From Clostridium sp. AN503 (lineage in GTDB: Bacteria; Bacillota; Clostridia; Lachnospirales; Lachnospiraceae): a stretch of 64,000 bases of DNA. This document shows positions 9,483-18,289 of the stretch, piece after piece. The notes below the pieces were generated by a model, which was not told the DNA's origin, ran no database searches, and was given only the letters and a program-made list of their open reading frames with translations. The stretch spans positions 1,798,001-1,862,000 of the forward strand of contig NZ_JBFDTP010000002.1 in the NCBI RefSeq assembly GCF_040719375.1, in the 5' to 3' direction. How positions within the stretch are numbered: the stretch's first letter is position 1; the number at the start of each line of letters is the position of its first letter. Made by a program: the position numbers and the translations under genes.

Positions 9483-9507
9483 ACCTCCATACCTCCCTTT
9501 AATGCCC

Positions 9508-10939
9508 TTACAATGTCCCGGTCAGTACCGACAACGTATCGTCCGCCGTGACCGGAGCTGTCACCCGGTAATCATCAAACAGGCTCAGCTGGCGGAAACT
9601 GTCATGATTCTCGATCTCCCAGTTCTTTTTATGCTCTGCGCCCACAAGCTGGCTGGTAATATAGTTCTCGTCAAGCCGGAGCGGATACATGGTCCTCCCC
9701 GAACAGGTGATAAAATACATGGCGCGCTTTAGCACCACCCCCAGCTTCTTTAAGTCTGTAAAACCTAAAACTGCACTGCGCCGGGCCGCCACGATCCGGC
9801 GTGCCGACTTGACTCCCAGCCCCGGTACCCGAAGCAGGGTTGCATAATCAGCCCTGTTGATCTCCACCGGGAACTGCTCCAGGTGACGCAGCGCCCAATC
9901 ACACTTGGGGTCTAAAAGTATATTGAAGTTCGGACGGCTCTCCGACAAAAGCTCCTCTGCCTGAAATCCGTAAAACCGCAGGCAGCCAGTCCGCCTGATA
10001 CAGCCTGTGTTCCCGCAAAAGCGGCGGTCCTCCGGGAATCGCCGGAAGCAGGCTGTCATCATTCACACGCACAAAAGCTGAATAGAATACGCGTTTTAAA
10101 TCGTAGTTCTGGTACAGAGCCTCAGCCACACGGATCATCTGATAATCACTCTCCGGTGTAGCTCCCACGATTATCTGGGTACTCTGCCCTGCCGGCACAA
10201 AATTCCGCGCTCCCGCCCCTCCCCGGGGTGACCACACATTCCGGCCCGGATGAGCAAGGGAATTGGCCATACCGATCTCCCTGGTACGACCTGATGCTCT
10301 GGTCTCTAAATATCTGCCGTTCTGAGCTGCGATTCCGCGCTGCACCTGGCGCATGGGAGAAAGGATCTTCTCCCGTGTCTTTCCTGGAGCCAGAGTGCGC
10401 AGGCCCTCTGCAGTAGGCAGTTCAAGATTCACACTCATCCGGTCAGCCAGGAAGCCGACCCGCTCCACCAGCTCGGGATCAGCTCCAGGAATGGCTTTCA
10501 CGTGGATGTATCCGTTAAAATGACATTCATTCCGAAGGCGGTAAAGGGTCTGGTAGATCAGATTCATCGTATAGTCCGGAGAATGCAGGATACCGGAGCT
10601 TAAAAAAAGGCCCTCGATATAATTCCTGCGATAGAACTCCATGGTCAGTGTGCATACCTCATCCGGCGTAAACGCAGTCCGTACTACATCATTAGACCTG
10701 CGGTTGATGCAGTACTTACAATCGTAAATACACTGGTTTGTAAACAGGATCTTCAGCAGGGATATGCATCTTCCGTCAGCAGAAAAGCTGTGACAGATAC
10801 CGCTCAAATGAGCGTTCCCCAACCCCTTTTTATCTCCGCTGCGCTTGACTCCGCTGCTGGTGCATGCCACATCATACTTGGCTGCATCAGACAGTATCCT
10901 GAGCTTCTCCTGTATCTCCATCGCTTCCTGTATCAACAT
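9508..10939 (-). pseudogene. Putative DNA modification/repair radical SAM protein (TIGR03916-type), frameshifted
   Basis: The N-terminal part (frame 9899-10939, start ATG at 10939 with GGAGG 8 nt upstream) has the radical SAM cysteines in CIYDCKYC and the family signatures GICHSF, YIEGLFLSSGI and FVPAGQSTQ. After REHRLYQADWL the frame drifts into nonsense. The true continuation, LRFYGFQ then PKCDWALRHLEQFPVEI and a helix-hairpin-helix (LLRVPGLGVKSARRI), is in another frame (9508-10062). One extra base near 9981-9984 explains it: CTGCCTGCGG in place of CTGCTGCGG. Repaired, the product is about 476 residues. The genes of this pair are separated by 25 nt. Confidence 0.85.
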
Positions 10940-11112
10940 GCCAGTTTCCTCCGAATCAGTCCTAATGCAAAACCACATCACGTTTGCAGAACATGTGTTC
11001 TTTTTATATAATACCACATCATTGAGGATTGTGCAACAAAAAAATCGAACATACATTCGTTTTTCTAGGGAGGGAGTTCAGTGAAACAAAGACATTAACG
11101 AATTCAGTGAAT

Positions 11113-11139
11113 TAAAAACCCCGGCCACATGGACCGGGG
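11113..11139 (-). terminator. Terminator after the carboxylate transporter
   Basis: CCCCGG (11119-11124) pairs with CCGGGG (11134-11139), followed on the minus strand by TTTTTA. It closes the citDEF-transporter transcript. Confidence 0.75.
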
Positions 11140-11177
11140 ATAGATAGATCGTAACAACTTCTGGTAAACACTTAAAA

Positions 11178-12482
11178 TTACTTCAGGAACGCTCCGAACA
11201 GCACGCTCGCAAGGATCAGCACGATACCGCCGCCCAGACGGGAGGACAACTGTGCGTATGCGATCAGGCCCATACGGTTGGAAGCGCCAAGTACTGCCAG
11301 GTCGCCGGAACCGCCGCGGTTTGCCATACACAGACCAGCGGTGATTGCGGAATCGATCGGATAGAAGCCTACCAGGTAACCAACCAGCGCGGAGCCGATG
11401 ATAGCGCCCACTACGATAGCCAGAGCGATCACAACGTTAGCCGGGGTGATAGCCTTAGCCAGCTCGATGATGTTGGTGTCAACGCCTACGCCAACCATGA
11501 TGATCAGGATCAGGTTTGCGGTGAAGAAGGACTGCAGTTTCTTTGCTGCTGCGCGGATGTTATCCGGCACGATGCCCAGTGCTGCTACCAGCGCTACAAA
11601 GATGATCATGTATGCAAACTGATGGATCGCGGTACCAAAGATGGTCGGCAGGATTGCCTTTGCAAAAAGTCTGCCCAGTGCGTAGAAACCGATTGCCAGG
11701 AAGAATGCTGCGCCCAGGTCCTTCATGCTTACGCTTACTTTCTTGTCCTCGGTTGCAAAATCACCGCCCTCACGGATCAGTTCACTGCCGTTACCGGTCC
11801 AGGAAGTCTTCTTCTCACCGATCTTTCTTAAGATCGCTGCAGTCAGGATCGCGAAAATGTTTGCGATGGTCAGGATGGTGATAGCAAAGGAATAGTAGTT
11901 CGCTGCCTTGTCACCGGTAACCGTCTCGTAAATCTGGCTTAACGGAACTGCGCCTGCGCCGTTACCGCCGCCCATAACCGGACAAACGTATTTCAGAAGA
12001 ATGTCAACCGGGCTTACGCCGAAGATGAAGCCTGCAGCGATACCCAGGACACCTGCACCAAGCAGACCGCCGAAGATAGCCGGAATGTAGCCTGCGAAGG
12101 AACGGATCAGAAGCTTTCTGTCCAGGGCCAGGATAGAACCGGTGATCAGGAAAATGATGAAGAAGGAAAGGAAATCCGCATCATCCATGATCATGATCAT
12201 GCCGTCCGCATATTTCTGCGGAATCAGGCCATAGGTGAATAAAAACGCTGATACCAGGAAGGTCAGTACCAGACCGCCGCCGATATAGCTGTTCCAGAAC
12301 GGGATACGTTCGCCGATCTCGTTGCAGATCAGACCGATGGATAACATCAGTACAAAACTTCCTGCCAGATCCGTGGAAAGAGATCCGGTCATAGCGCCTG
12401 CAATCGCGATCAGTGCGATTGCGCCGGCAAGCCACCAGGGCATGCCAAATGTCTTCAAGCTAAATCCTTTTTGTTCTGCCAT
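11178..12482 (-). CDS. 2-hydroxycarboxylate (citrate/malate) transporter, 2HCT family
   Basis: The 434-residue membrane protein has about 11 hydrophobic segments. It has the two GGxG-type loops of the CitS family: VMGGGNGAGAVPLSQ (about residue 175) and MANRGGSGDLAVLGAS (about 395). Family members take up citrate or malate with Na+ or in exchange for a product. Start ATG 12482 has GGAGG 9 nt upstream; an earlier frame from 12572 has none. It is the last gene after citF, so citrate or a close analogue is the likely substrate. The order lyase-then-transporter supports a fermentation operon. Confidence 0.92.
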   Translation of the reverse strand: MAEQKGFSLKTFGMPWWLAGAIALIAIAGAMTGSLSTDLAGSFVLMLSIGLICNEIGERIPFWNSYIGGGLVLTFLVSAFLFTYGLIPQKYADGMIMIMDDADFLSFFIIFLITGSILALDRKLLIRSFAGYIPAIFGGLLGAGVLGIAAGFIFGVSPVDILLKYVCPVMGGGNGAGAVPLSQIYETVTGDKAANYYSFAITILTIANIFAILTAAILRKIGEKKTSWTGNGSELIREGGDFATEDKKVSVSMKDLGAAFFLAIGFYALGRLFAKAILPTIFGTAIHQFAYMIIFVALVAALGIVPDNIRAAAKKLQSFFTANLILIIMVGVGVDTNIIELAKAITPANVVIALAIVVGAIIGSALVGYLVGFYPIDSAITAGLCMANRGGSGDLAVLGASNRMGLIAYAQLSSRLGGGIVLILASVLFGAFLK

Positions 12483-12515
12483 AATTTGATACCTCCATAT
12501 GTAAGTTATTAGGTT

Positions 12516-12569
12516 GGGGGTATCTTCCCCCTTTTCTTGTATATTAACCCGGCGATTCCCGGCGCCGGG
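12516..12569 (-). other. Two hairpins between citF and the transporter
   Basis: CCCGGCG/CGCCGGG (12548-12554 and 12563-12569) and GGGGG/CCCCC (12516-12520 and 12527-12531) form two short stems in the 102-nt gap. The second directly precedes the transporter ribosome binding site. They may set transcript stability or transporter dosage; no T-run marks a full terminator. Confidence 0.4.
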
Positions 12570-12584
12570 CAAATATCGTATCAG

Positions 12585-14147
12585 TTAGTTATTAAACTCG
12601 TAATCCTTAATCTCGCGTACCACATCCAGCACGGTGCCGTCGCGGCTCTCAATAATACCGACCACCCGGTCGCCAAACTGTACCGGATCCGGCTCTCCCA
12701 CGATGGAATATGCCTTGTCGCGCAGTTCCTCAATGGTGCAGAACGGAAGCTTCACATCCTTCATGCACTCGATCAGATCCTGGCGCTTCGGGTTGATGGC
12801 GATACCATAATCGGTGATTACCACATCCACGGTCTCACCCGGGGTGGTCACGGTCGTTACGTTAGTGCAGATCGCAGGAATCCTGCCCTGTAACAGCGGC
12901 GCAATGACGATCGTGCACTTTGCGCCTGCCGCCGTATCCGGATGTCCGCCCTGTGCGCCGGTGATCATGCCGTCGGAGCCTACCACCACGTTGCAGTTGA
13001 AGTTCACATCCACTTCCAGGGAAGCCAGGATCACGAAGTCCAGCTTGTTTACGTAAGCGCCCTTATTGAACGGGTCAGCATATTCGGAAGCAGAGATCTC
13101 ATAGTGGTTCGGGTTGTTCTTGATGGACTCGATCGCGCCCATATCAAAATCCTGGGTATCTACGATCTTACCTATCAGGCCCTTCGCCAGCAGATCACAC
13201 ATCGGAGTGGTGATGCCGCCCAGTCCCAGCCCCATCTTGATGCCTCTCTCTTCCATGATCTTTCCCAGGGAAATGGTGGACGCGATGGACGCGCCGCCAA
13301 CACCAGTCTGATAGGAAAAGCCGTCTTTAAAATATGGGGTATTGATCACAAACTGGGTGCAGTAATCCGCCATCATGATCTTGCGGACATCGGTGGTCGG
13401 CTTTGCAGCTCCGGTTGCGATCTTAGCCGGGTTGCCGATCTCGTCTACTACGCAGACATAATCCACATTGGTCATGGAAATGCTTGCCGGGATGTTCGGG
13501 AACGGAACGAGGCAGTCGGTGATCGCCACGACCTTATCTGCATACTGCGCGTCTACCATCGCGTAGGACAATACGCCGCAGTCGCTCTTGCCGCCGTTGG
13601 CCCGCAGGTTGCCGTACTCATCGCAGGTCGGCGCGCCGATAAATGCGATGTCGATATGCACCTCTCCGGACTCTACCGCGCGCACACGCCCGCCGTGGGA
13701 ACGCATGATCGCCAAGTCTCTCAGCTTGCCGGTGGAGATCGCCTCACCGATCTTGCCGCGCACACCGGAGGACTGGATGCCCACGATGGTGCCGTCCTCA
13801 ATGTACGGTACGATCGGGTCGTTGGCCTTTCCCAAGGAGCTGGCGCAGATGGTAATGTCCTTCACGCCCATCTTGTGGATCTCTTCCATAACCATGTTCA
13901 CCACATAGTCGCCCTCGCGGAAATGATGATGGAAAGAAATGGTCATGCCGTCCCTGATCTCACATTTCACAAGAGCCTCGTGGATGTTCTCCACCATTTT
14001 GCTCCGGTTCGGGTCCATCATGGCATGTGCCTTTGGAGCCGCCTTGGTATACTCATAATTGTCATAGGCATAAGCGCCTTTAAACGCTTCCTTGCCGGTT
14101 GCCTTTAATACCTCTTCCGGGATTTCTCTACCTACTGCATTAATCAT
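12585..14147 (-). CDS. citF: Citrate lyase alpha subunit (citrate:acetyl-ACP transferase)
   Basis: CitF swaps acetyl for citrate on the CitD acyl carrier protein in the cytosolic lyase complex. The 520-residue product has the CoA-transferase-like features of the family: an FHHHFREGDY motif (about 80), ICASSLGKANDP, GVRGKIGEAIS, and GAQGGHPDTAAGAKC near 400. Start ATG 14147 (MINAVGREIPEE) follows the citE stop by one base. It belongs to a citD-citE-citF-transporter series. A close paralogue lies at 15566-17125. Confidence 0.96.
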   Translation of the reverse strand: MINAVGREIPEEVLKATGKEAFKGAYAYDNYEYTKAAPKAHAMMDPNRSKMVENIHEALVKCEIRDGMTISFHHHFREGDYVVNMVMEEIHKMGVKDITICASSLGKANDPIVPYIEDGTIVGIQSSGVRGKIGEAISTGKLRDLAIMRSHGGRVRAVESGEVHIDIAFIGAPTCDEYGNLRANGGKSDCGVLSYAMVDAQYADKVVAITDCLVPFPNIPASISMTNVDYVCVVDEIGNPAKIATGAAKPTTDVRKIMMADYCTQFVINTPYFKDGFSYQTGVGGASIASTISLGKIMEERGIKMGLGLGGITTPMCDLLAKGLIGKIVDTQDFDMGAIESIKNNPNHYEISASEYADPFNKGAYVNKLDFVILASLEVDVNFNCNVVVGSDGMITGAQGGHPDTAAGAKCTIVIAPLLQGRIPAICTNVTTVTTPGETVDVVITDYGIAINPKRQDLIECMKDVKLPFCTIEELRDKAYSIVGEPDPVQFGDRVVGIIESRDGTVLDVVREIKDYEFNN

Positions 14148-14148
14148 T

Positions 14149-15051
14149 TTACAGATCCCCCTCATATACGCCTGATGCTTTTGCCAAAGCGATCGTTCTC
14201 CGTGCTCCGTCGTAGAATGCGATGTCGATCATCTTGCCGTCTACGGTAAATACGCCGATGCCCTGCGCCTTCTTCTCATCGATCTCCTTAACCACTTTCT
14301 CAGCGAAAATGATCTCCTTCTGGGATGGGGTGAAGATCTTGTGGACAATATCGATCTGACGCGGGTTCACCAGGGATTTCCCGTCGAAGCCCATCATCTT
14401 GATCATCTTCACTTCTTCTTCAAACACATCCATGGCATCCAGATTGGTGAATACGGTATCCCAGCACTGCACGCCTGCAGCTCTTGCGGCGATGATCATC
14501 TGCTGTCTTGCGCCCTGCAGCTCCACGCCGGTTCCGGTGATCACGGTCTGAAGGTCTTTGGTGTAGTCGCCACCGCTTAAGGCAATGCCGATCAGACGCT
14601 CGGAGGACTGGCAGACCTCAAGAGCATTCAAAACGCCTTTACAGGATTCCAGAGCCGCCATTAAAAGGGTGGAGCCTTCCGGTCTGCCAAACTCTCTCTC
14701 TGCAGCCAGCACATGCTCCTCTACGGTATGTACATCCTGTGCACACTCGGTCTTGGCGATACGGATCGTGTCAGCCCCGCCTGCCACGCAGACACGGATG
14801 TCTTCTTTCCAGTGGGGCGTATCTAACGCGTTGATGCGGACAACCCGCTCTACGCCGCGGTAATCAATCTCCTGCAGTGCATGGAACAGGGAATATCTTG
14901 CAGCGTCTTTCTGGTTTTCTGCAACCGCATCCTCTAAATCCAGCATAATGGAATCCGGTCTGTAGATATATGGATCCTTGATCAGGCCCGGCTTCTGGCA
15001 GTTAAGGAACATCATGGAACGTCTCAGTCTTTTTTTGTTTGGATGGCTCAT
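14149..15051 (-). CDS. citE: Citrate lyase beta subunit (citryl-ACP oxaloacetate-lyase)
   Basis: CitE splits citryl-ACP into oxaloacetate and acetyl-ACP. The 300-residue TIM-barrel protein shows RRSMMFLNCQKPGL at the N terminus, DSIMLDLEDAV (acidic metal-site region) and GGADTIRIAKTE, all typical of CitE. Start ATG 15051 has GGAGG 9 nt upstream and overlaps the citD stop in ATGA, which indicates translational coupling. Confidence 0.96.
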   Translation of the reverse strand: MSHPNKKRLRRSMMFLNCQKPGLIKDPYIYRPDSIMLDLEDAVAENQKDAARYSLFHALQEIDYRGVERVVRINALDTPHWKEDIRVCVAGGADTIRIAKTECAQDVHTVEEHVLAAEREFGRPEGSTLLMAALESCKGVLNALEVCQSSERLIGIALSGGDYTKDLQTVITGTGVELQGARQQMIIAARAAGVQCWDTVFTNLDAMDVFEEEVKMIKMMGFDGKSLVNPRQIDIVHKIFTPSQKEIIFAEKVVKEIDEKKAQGIGVFTVDGKMIDIAFYDGARRTIALAKASGVYEGDL

Positions 15052-15347
15052 TTGATCACACCTCCCCACGGCAGATTTTCTGTAATATCATTGGAACGGT
15101 AAACCGCACACTCGACACGCGCTTTCAACGTGCAGTCCAGCGCGCCCTTATCTACCACGGTTACTCTGGCGTCCTTCACATCCAGGCGGTTTAAGGTCTC
15201 AAGGACAGTCGCCCTGATCTGCTTACCGAACTGATGGATGACGCTGCTCTCGATGGAAAGCTCAATCGTACCATTACCCGGCTCAACGGTAATCTGGGCA
15301 TCGCTTGATTCCAGGGTACCTGCCATAGCAGCTTTCTTAACTTCCAT
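15048..15347 (-). CDS. citD: Citrate lyase acyl carrier protein (gamma subunit)
   Basis: CitD carries the phosphoribosyl-dephospho-CoA arm on a serine. The 99-residue length is standard. The attachment region AGTLESSD is near the N terminus, with Ser14 as the expected modified residue. The arm would be made by CitG and attached by CitX, both encoded at 29.9-31.4 kb. It has its own promoter in the gap after citF2. Confidence 0.95.
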   Translation of the reverse strand: MEVKKAAMAGTLESSDAQITVEPGNGTIELSIESSVIHQFGKQIRATVLETLNRLDVKDARVTVVDKGALDCTLKARVECAVYRSNDITENLPWGGVIK

Positions 15348-15427
15348 TTTCTTCCTCCTCCATACTCCTTACAAATGTGTTGTATTTCTGACAGGTCTTT
15401 TGTGTCCCCGTCATTTTTACTAAATTC

Positions 15428-15482
15428 AGTGTATCACTTCAAATACAATTGTTCAAATACTTATATTATTATGATAATTATA
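15428..15482 (-). promoter_or_regulatory. Promoter of citDEF-transporter with an upstream AT-rich palindrome
   Basis: On the minus strand TTGAAC (15451-15456), 17 nt and TACACT (15428-15433) form a promoter 80 nt before citD. Just upstream, 15464-15482 is a palindrome of the form TAT-N-ATTAT-N-ATAAT-N-ATA. An ATNAT...ATNAT core also occurs in the citF2-lysR gap, so both may bind the adjacent LysR regulator. The operator role is inferred. Confidence 0.45.
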
Positions 15483-15565
15483 ATTTTTTTCCTATGGTTA
15501 TTTTGATATGGTATAACTTATACTCTATATATTTCATAAGTATTTTCAACAACAGCACTTCCTGG

Positions 15566-17125
15566 TCAGCCAAATGAATATGGTTTGATCTTCCGGACCA
15601 CATCCAGGATCGTACCGTCCCTGCTCTCAATGATTCCGACTACCTGGTCGTCAAACTGGATCTCCTCCGGGGTCCCAACGATAGAATAGGCAATATCACG
15701 CAGCTCCTCGATGGTCATGACCGGCAGATCTGAATCCTTATAGGCATCGATCAGATCCTGGCGGCGCGGATTGATGGCGATGCCATAGTCGGTCACGACA
15801 ATATCCACAGCCTCGCCCGGCGTCACTACGGTCACCACCTTATCGCAAACAGTGGGGATCCTGCCTCTTACCAGCGGCGCCACAATGATCGAACAATTGG
15901 ACCCTGCGGACGTATCCGGGTGGCCGCCCGGCGCTCCCCGCACGATACCGTCCGAGCCGGTCACCACGTTCACATTATAATCGACATCCACCTCCAACGC
16001 CCCGAGGATGACAAAATCCAGCTGGTTCACAAACGCCCCCTTGTTCATGGGGTTGGCATATTCCGACGTGGAGATCTCATAGTGATTTGGATTCTTCTTG
16101 ATGGATTCAATGGCCCCGAGATCAAAATCCTGGGCATCCACAATATTCCTCACCAGACCTGCCTCCAAAAGGTCACAGATGGGTTTGGTGATCCCCCCGA
16201 TGGCAAAGCCCATATGGATCCCTTTCTCCTCCATGATCGGACGCAGCATGGAGTTTACCGCCAGGGACGCCCCGCCCGCACCGGTCTGAAAAGAAAAACC
16301 GTCCTTGAAGTAGGGGGATCTGGCGATGATCCTGGTGCAGTAATCCGCCATTTTCAGCTCCCGCACATCTTTTGTCATACGCACCACATTGCTGACGATC
16401 TTCGCTGGATTCCCGATCTCCTCCACCACGCACACATAGTCCACGTCCACCATGGAAATGCTGGGCGGGAAATTGGGCGCAGGCACCAGGCAGTCCGTGA
16501 TCACCACCACCTGGTCGGCATACTTTGCATCCACCATAGAATAGGACAGGACCCCGCAGTCGCTCTTTCCGCCGACACCTCTGGCGTTCCCATACTCATC
16601 TGAGGTTGGCGCACCGATAAATGCGATGTCAATATGTACATCCCCCTCCTCAATGGCCCGCACCCGGCCTCCATGGGAACGGATGATGGCCGGTGTCTTG
16701 AGCTTTCCGTAAGAGATCGCCTCACCGATCTTTCCGCGGACACCGGAGGACTGGATGCCGGTCACCACGCCCTGTTCGATCAGGGCCGCCACCGGATCAT
16801 GGGCCGCGCCAAGAGAACTGGCGCAGATAGTGATATCCTTTACTCCCAAAGCAGCCACTTCCTCCATCACCATGTTCACGATATAATCCCCGTCCCGGAA
16901 ATGGTGATGGAAGGACAGGACCATTCCGTCCCGCACGCCGCATTTTAAAAGCGCCTCCCGGACAGAACCGACCATTTTGCTCCGTTTCGGGTCCACATAT
17001 CCCTTCACTTCAGGCGCCGCCTTTCTGTAATTTTCTCCATCCCGGACATAAGCCCCCTCATATCCTCTTTTTCCGTAACACTCCAAAATCTCGTCCGGAA
17101 TATCCCGTCCAACCGCATTTTTCAT
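15566..17125 (-). CDS. Second citrate lyase alpha-subunit paralogue
   Basis: This 519-residue protein matches CitF along its whole length, sharing FHHHFRDGDYIVNMVMEE, ICASSLGAAHDP and GGHPDTSAGSNC with the citF at 12585-14147, but differs at many positions throughout. The start is ATG 17125, with GGAGG 9 nt upstream. It is the first gene divergent from lysR and is separated from citD by a 218-nt gap with a promoter. There is no second citD or citE. It could be an alternative alpha subunit with another specificity (citramalate or malate), a differently regulated isozyme, or a redundant copy. The sequence alone does not decide. Confidence 0.9.
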   Translation of the reverse strand: MKNAVGRDIPDEILECYGKRGYEGAYVRDGENYRKAAPEVKGYVDPKRSKMVGSVREALLKCGVRDGMVLSFHHHFRDGDYIVNMVMEEVAALGVKDITICASSLGAAHDPVAALIEQGVVTGIQSSGVRGKIGEAISYGKLKTPAIIRSHGGRVRAIEEGDVHIDIAFIGAPTSDEYGNARGVGGKSDCGVLSYSMVDAKYADQVVVITDCLVPAPNFPPSISMVDVDYVCVVEEIGNPAKIVSNVVRMTKDVRELKMADYCTRIIARSPYFKDGFSFQTGAGGASLAVNSMLRPIMEEKGIHMGFAIGGITKPICDLLEAGLVRNIVDAQDFDLGAIESIKKNPNHYEISTSEYANPMNKGAFVNQLDFVILGALEVDVDYNVNVVTGSDGIVRGAPGGHPDTSAGSNCSIIVAPLVRGRIPTVCDKVVTVVTPGEAVDIVVTDYGIAINPRRQDLIDAYKDSDLPVMTIEELRDIAYSIVGTPEEIQFDDQVVGIIESRDGTILDVVRKIKPYSFG

Positions 17126-17190
17126 ACGCAACTGCCTCCTTTTTCTTTCTCCAGATTGTGCAAGTATAACAGCCTGCGCTGTACACCTTC

Positions 17191-17234
17191 CGCTAATCTC
17201 GTTGAATTTTCACTAATATTATGGTATCATAGCG
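17191..17234. promoter_or_regulatory. lysR promoter and likely LysR operator
   Basis: On the plus strand TTGAAT (17202-17207), 17 nt and TATCAT (17225-17230) form a promoter for lysR. CGCTA and TAGCG bracket the region (17191-17195, 17230-17234) and it contains ATTATGGTATCAT, an ATNAT...ATNAT dyad like that before citD. On the minus strand TATACT (17163-17168) could be the -10 of citF2 with no good -35, which fits activation by a LysR protein. Binding is inferred. Confidence 0.4.
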
Positions 17235-17304
17235 TTAGTTGGCTGACCAATATAATTATGCCTATGCTGTTTATAACAAGGTTCCTATGATCGGAGGTGT
17301 TCTA

Positions 17305-18219
17305 TTGAATATCAAACATGCACAATACATGCTCACAGTCCTGCAGGAGGGAAGCATCACCGCCGCAGCCAAGAAACTGTACATATCCCAGCCCTCCTTA
17401 AGCCAGATGATCAAGCTGGTGGAGAACAATCTGGGAACGCCTATTTTTAACCGCTCCACAGATCCCATCACCCTGACCTATGCCGGGGAAAAATACATTG
17501 AAGCCGCACGCCAGATCCTGACCATCAACAACAATCTCCAAAAGGAGATTGACGAGATCAACCATGAGGACCACGGCACGATCAAGCTGGGGATACCGGT
17601 ACAGCGCGCCATGCAGGTACTGCCCTATATCCTGCCGAAGTTCAAGGACAAATACCCCTTTGTGGATATCCAGGTCCAGGAACACGGTTCTGCTACCACG
17701 GAAGCATTGGTACTGGAAGGCGGAGTGGATTTTGCCTGCCTGACCACCTATCCCAAGCACGAGGAGTTAGAGTACATACTGGTGGAGAACGAAGAGCTGG
17801 TGCTTCTGACCAGCCAGAATTCAGATATTGCCAGACGGATCCCTTCCGGGACCCCCATCGACATTACAGAAGCAAGAAACGAGACCTTCGTCAACATCAA
17901 GCCTGGACACAGCGTCCGCACCACCCAGGACCGCCTGTTCGTCCAGAAGGATATCCAGCCAAAGGTGCTGATGGAGACCATGAGCATCGAGGTTGGCAAG
18001 CGAGTAGCCATCGCCTGTGACGCGGTGATGATCTGCCCGCAGAACTACATTGAGATGTCGCCGGAACTGATGCCCCAATGCGTTTCCTATCCCATCCTGG
18101 GCATTGAAAATAACCGGAATTTCTATATCTGCCACCGGAAGGACCGGTATCTGACCAAATATATGAAGGATTTTATCAAGATGCTGACAGACGAAGAGAA
18201 GCCGTTTATACAGCATTGA
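17305..18219 (+). CDS. LysR-family regulator of the citrate genes
   Basis: The 304-residue protein has the N-terminal winged HTH (EGSITAAAKKLYISQPSLSQ) and a C-terminal periplasmic-binding-like effector domain (about 90-300). I chose TTG at 17305: GGAGG is 7 nt upstream, and the family starts at this point (NIKHAQYM). Longer frames from 17239 or 17287 have no ribosome binding site. It is transcribed divergently from citF2, the classic LysR arrangement, so it probably activates the citrate operon in response to citrate or a related acid. Confidence 0.88.
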   Translation: MNIKHAQYMLTVLQEGSITAAAKKLYISQPSLSQMIKLVENNLGTPIFNRSTDPITLTYAGEKYIEAARQILTINNNLQKEIDEINHEDHGTIKLGIPVQRAMQVLPYILPKFKDKYPFVDIQVQEHGSATTEALVLEGGVDFACLTTYPKHEELEYILVENEELVLLTSQNSDIARRIPSGTPIDITEARNETFVNIKPGHSVRTTQDRLFVQKDIQPKVLMETMSIEVGKRVAIACDAVMICPQNYIEMSPELMPQCVSYPILGIENNRNFYICHRKDRYLTKYMKDFIKMLTDEEKPFIQH

Positions 18220-18231
18220 GAGCAAAAAGAA

Positions 18232-18271
18232 GCCCCCTGCAAACTGTTTCCATACATGGTTTGCAGGGGGC
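18232..18271. terminator. Two-way terminator between lysR and the NlpC/P60 gene
   Basis: GCCCCCTGCAAAC (18232-18244) and GTTTGCAGGGGGC (18259-18271) form a perfect 13-bp stem between convergent genes. Confidence 0.8.
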
Positions 18272-18289
18272 AATTACTTTATTATTGTT

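Noticed and set aside
12942..14108. 388-residue open frame on the plus strand opposite citF
   Set aside because: It lies wholly antisense to citF, has no ribosome binding site and no family motifs; it is a codon-bias shadow. The same holds for 15920-16603 opposite the second citF.
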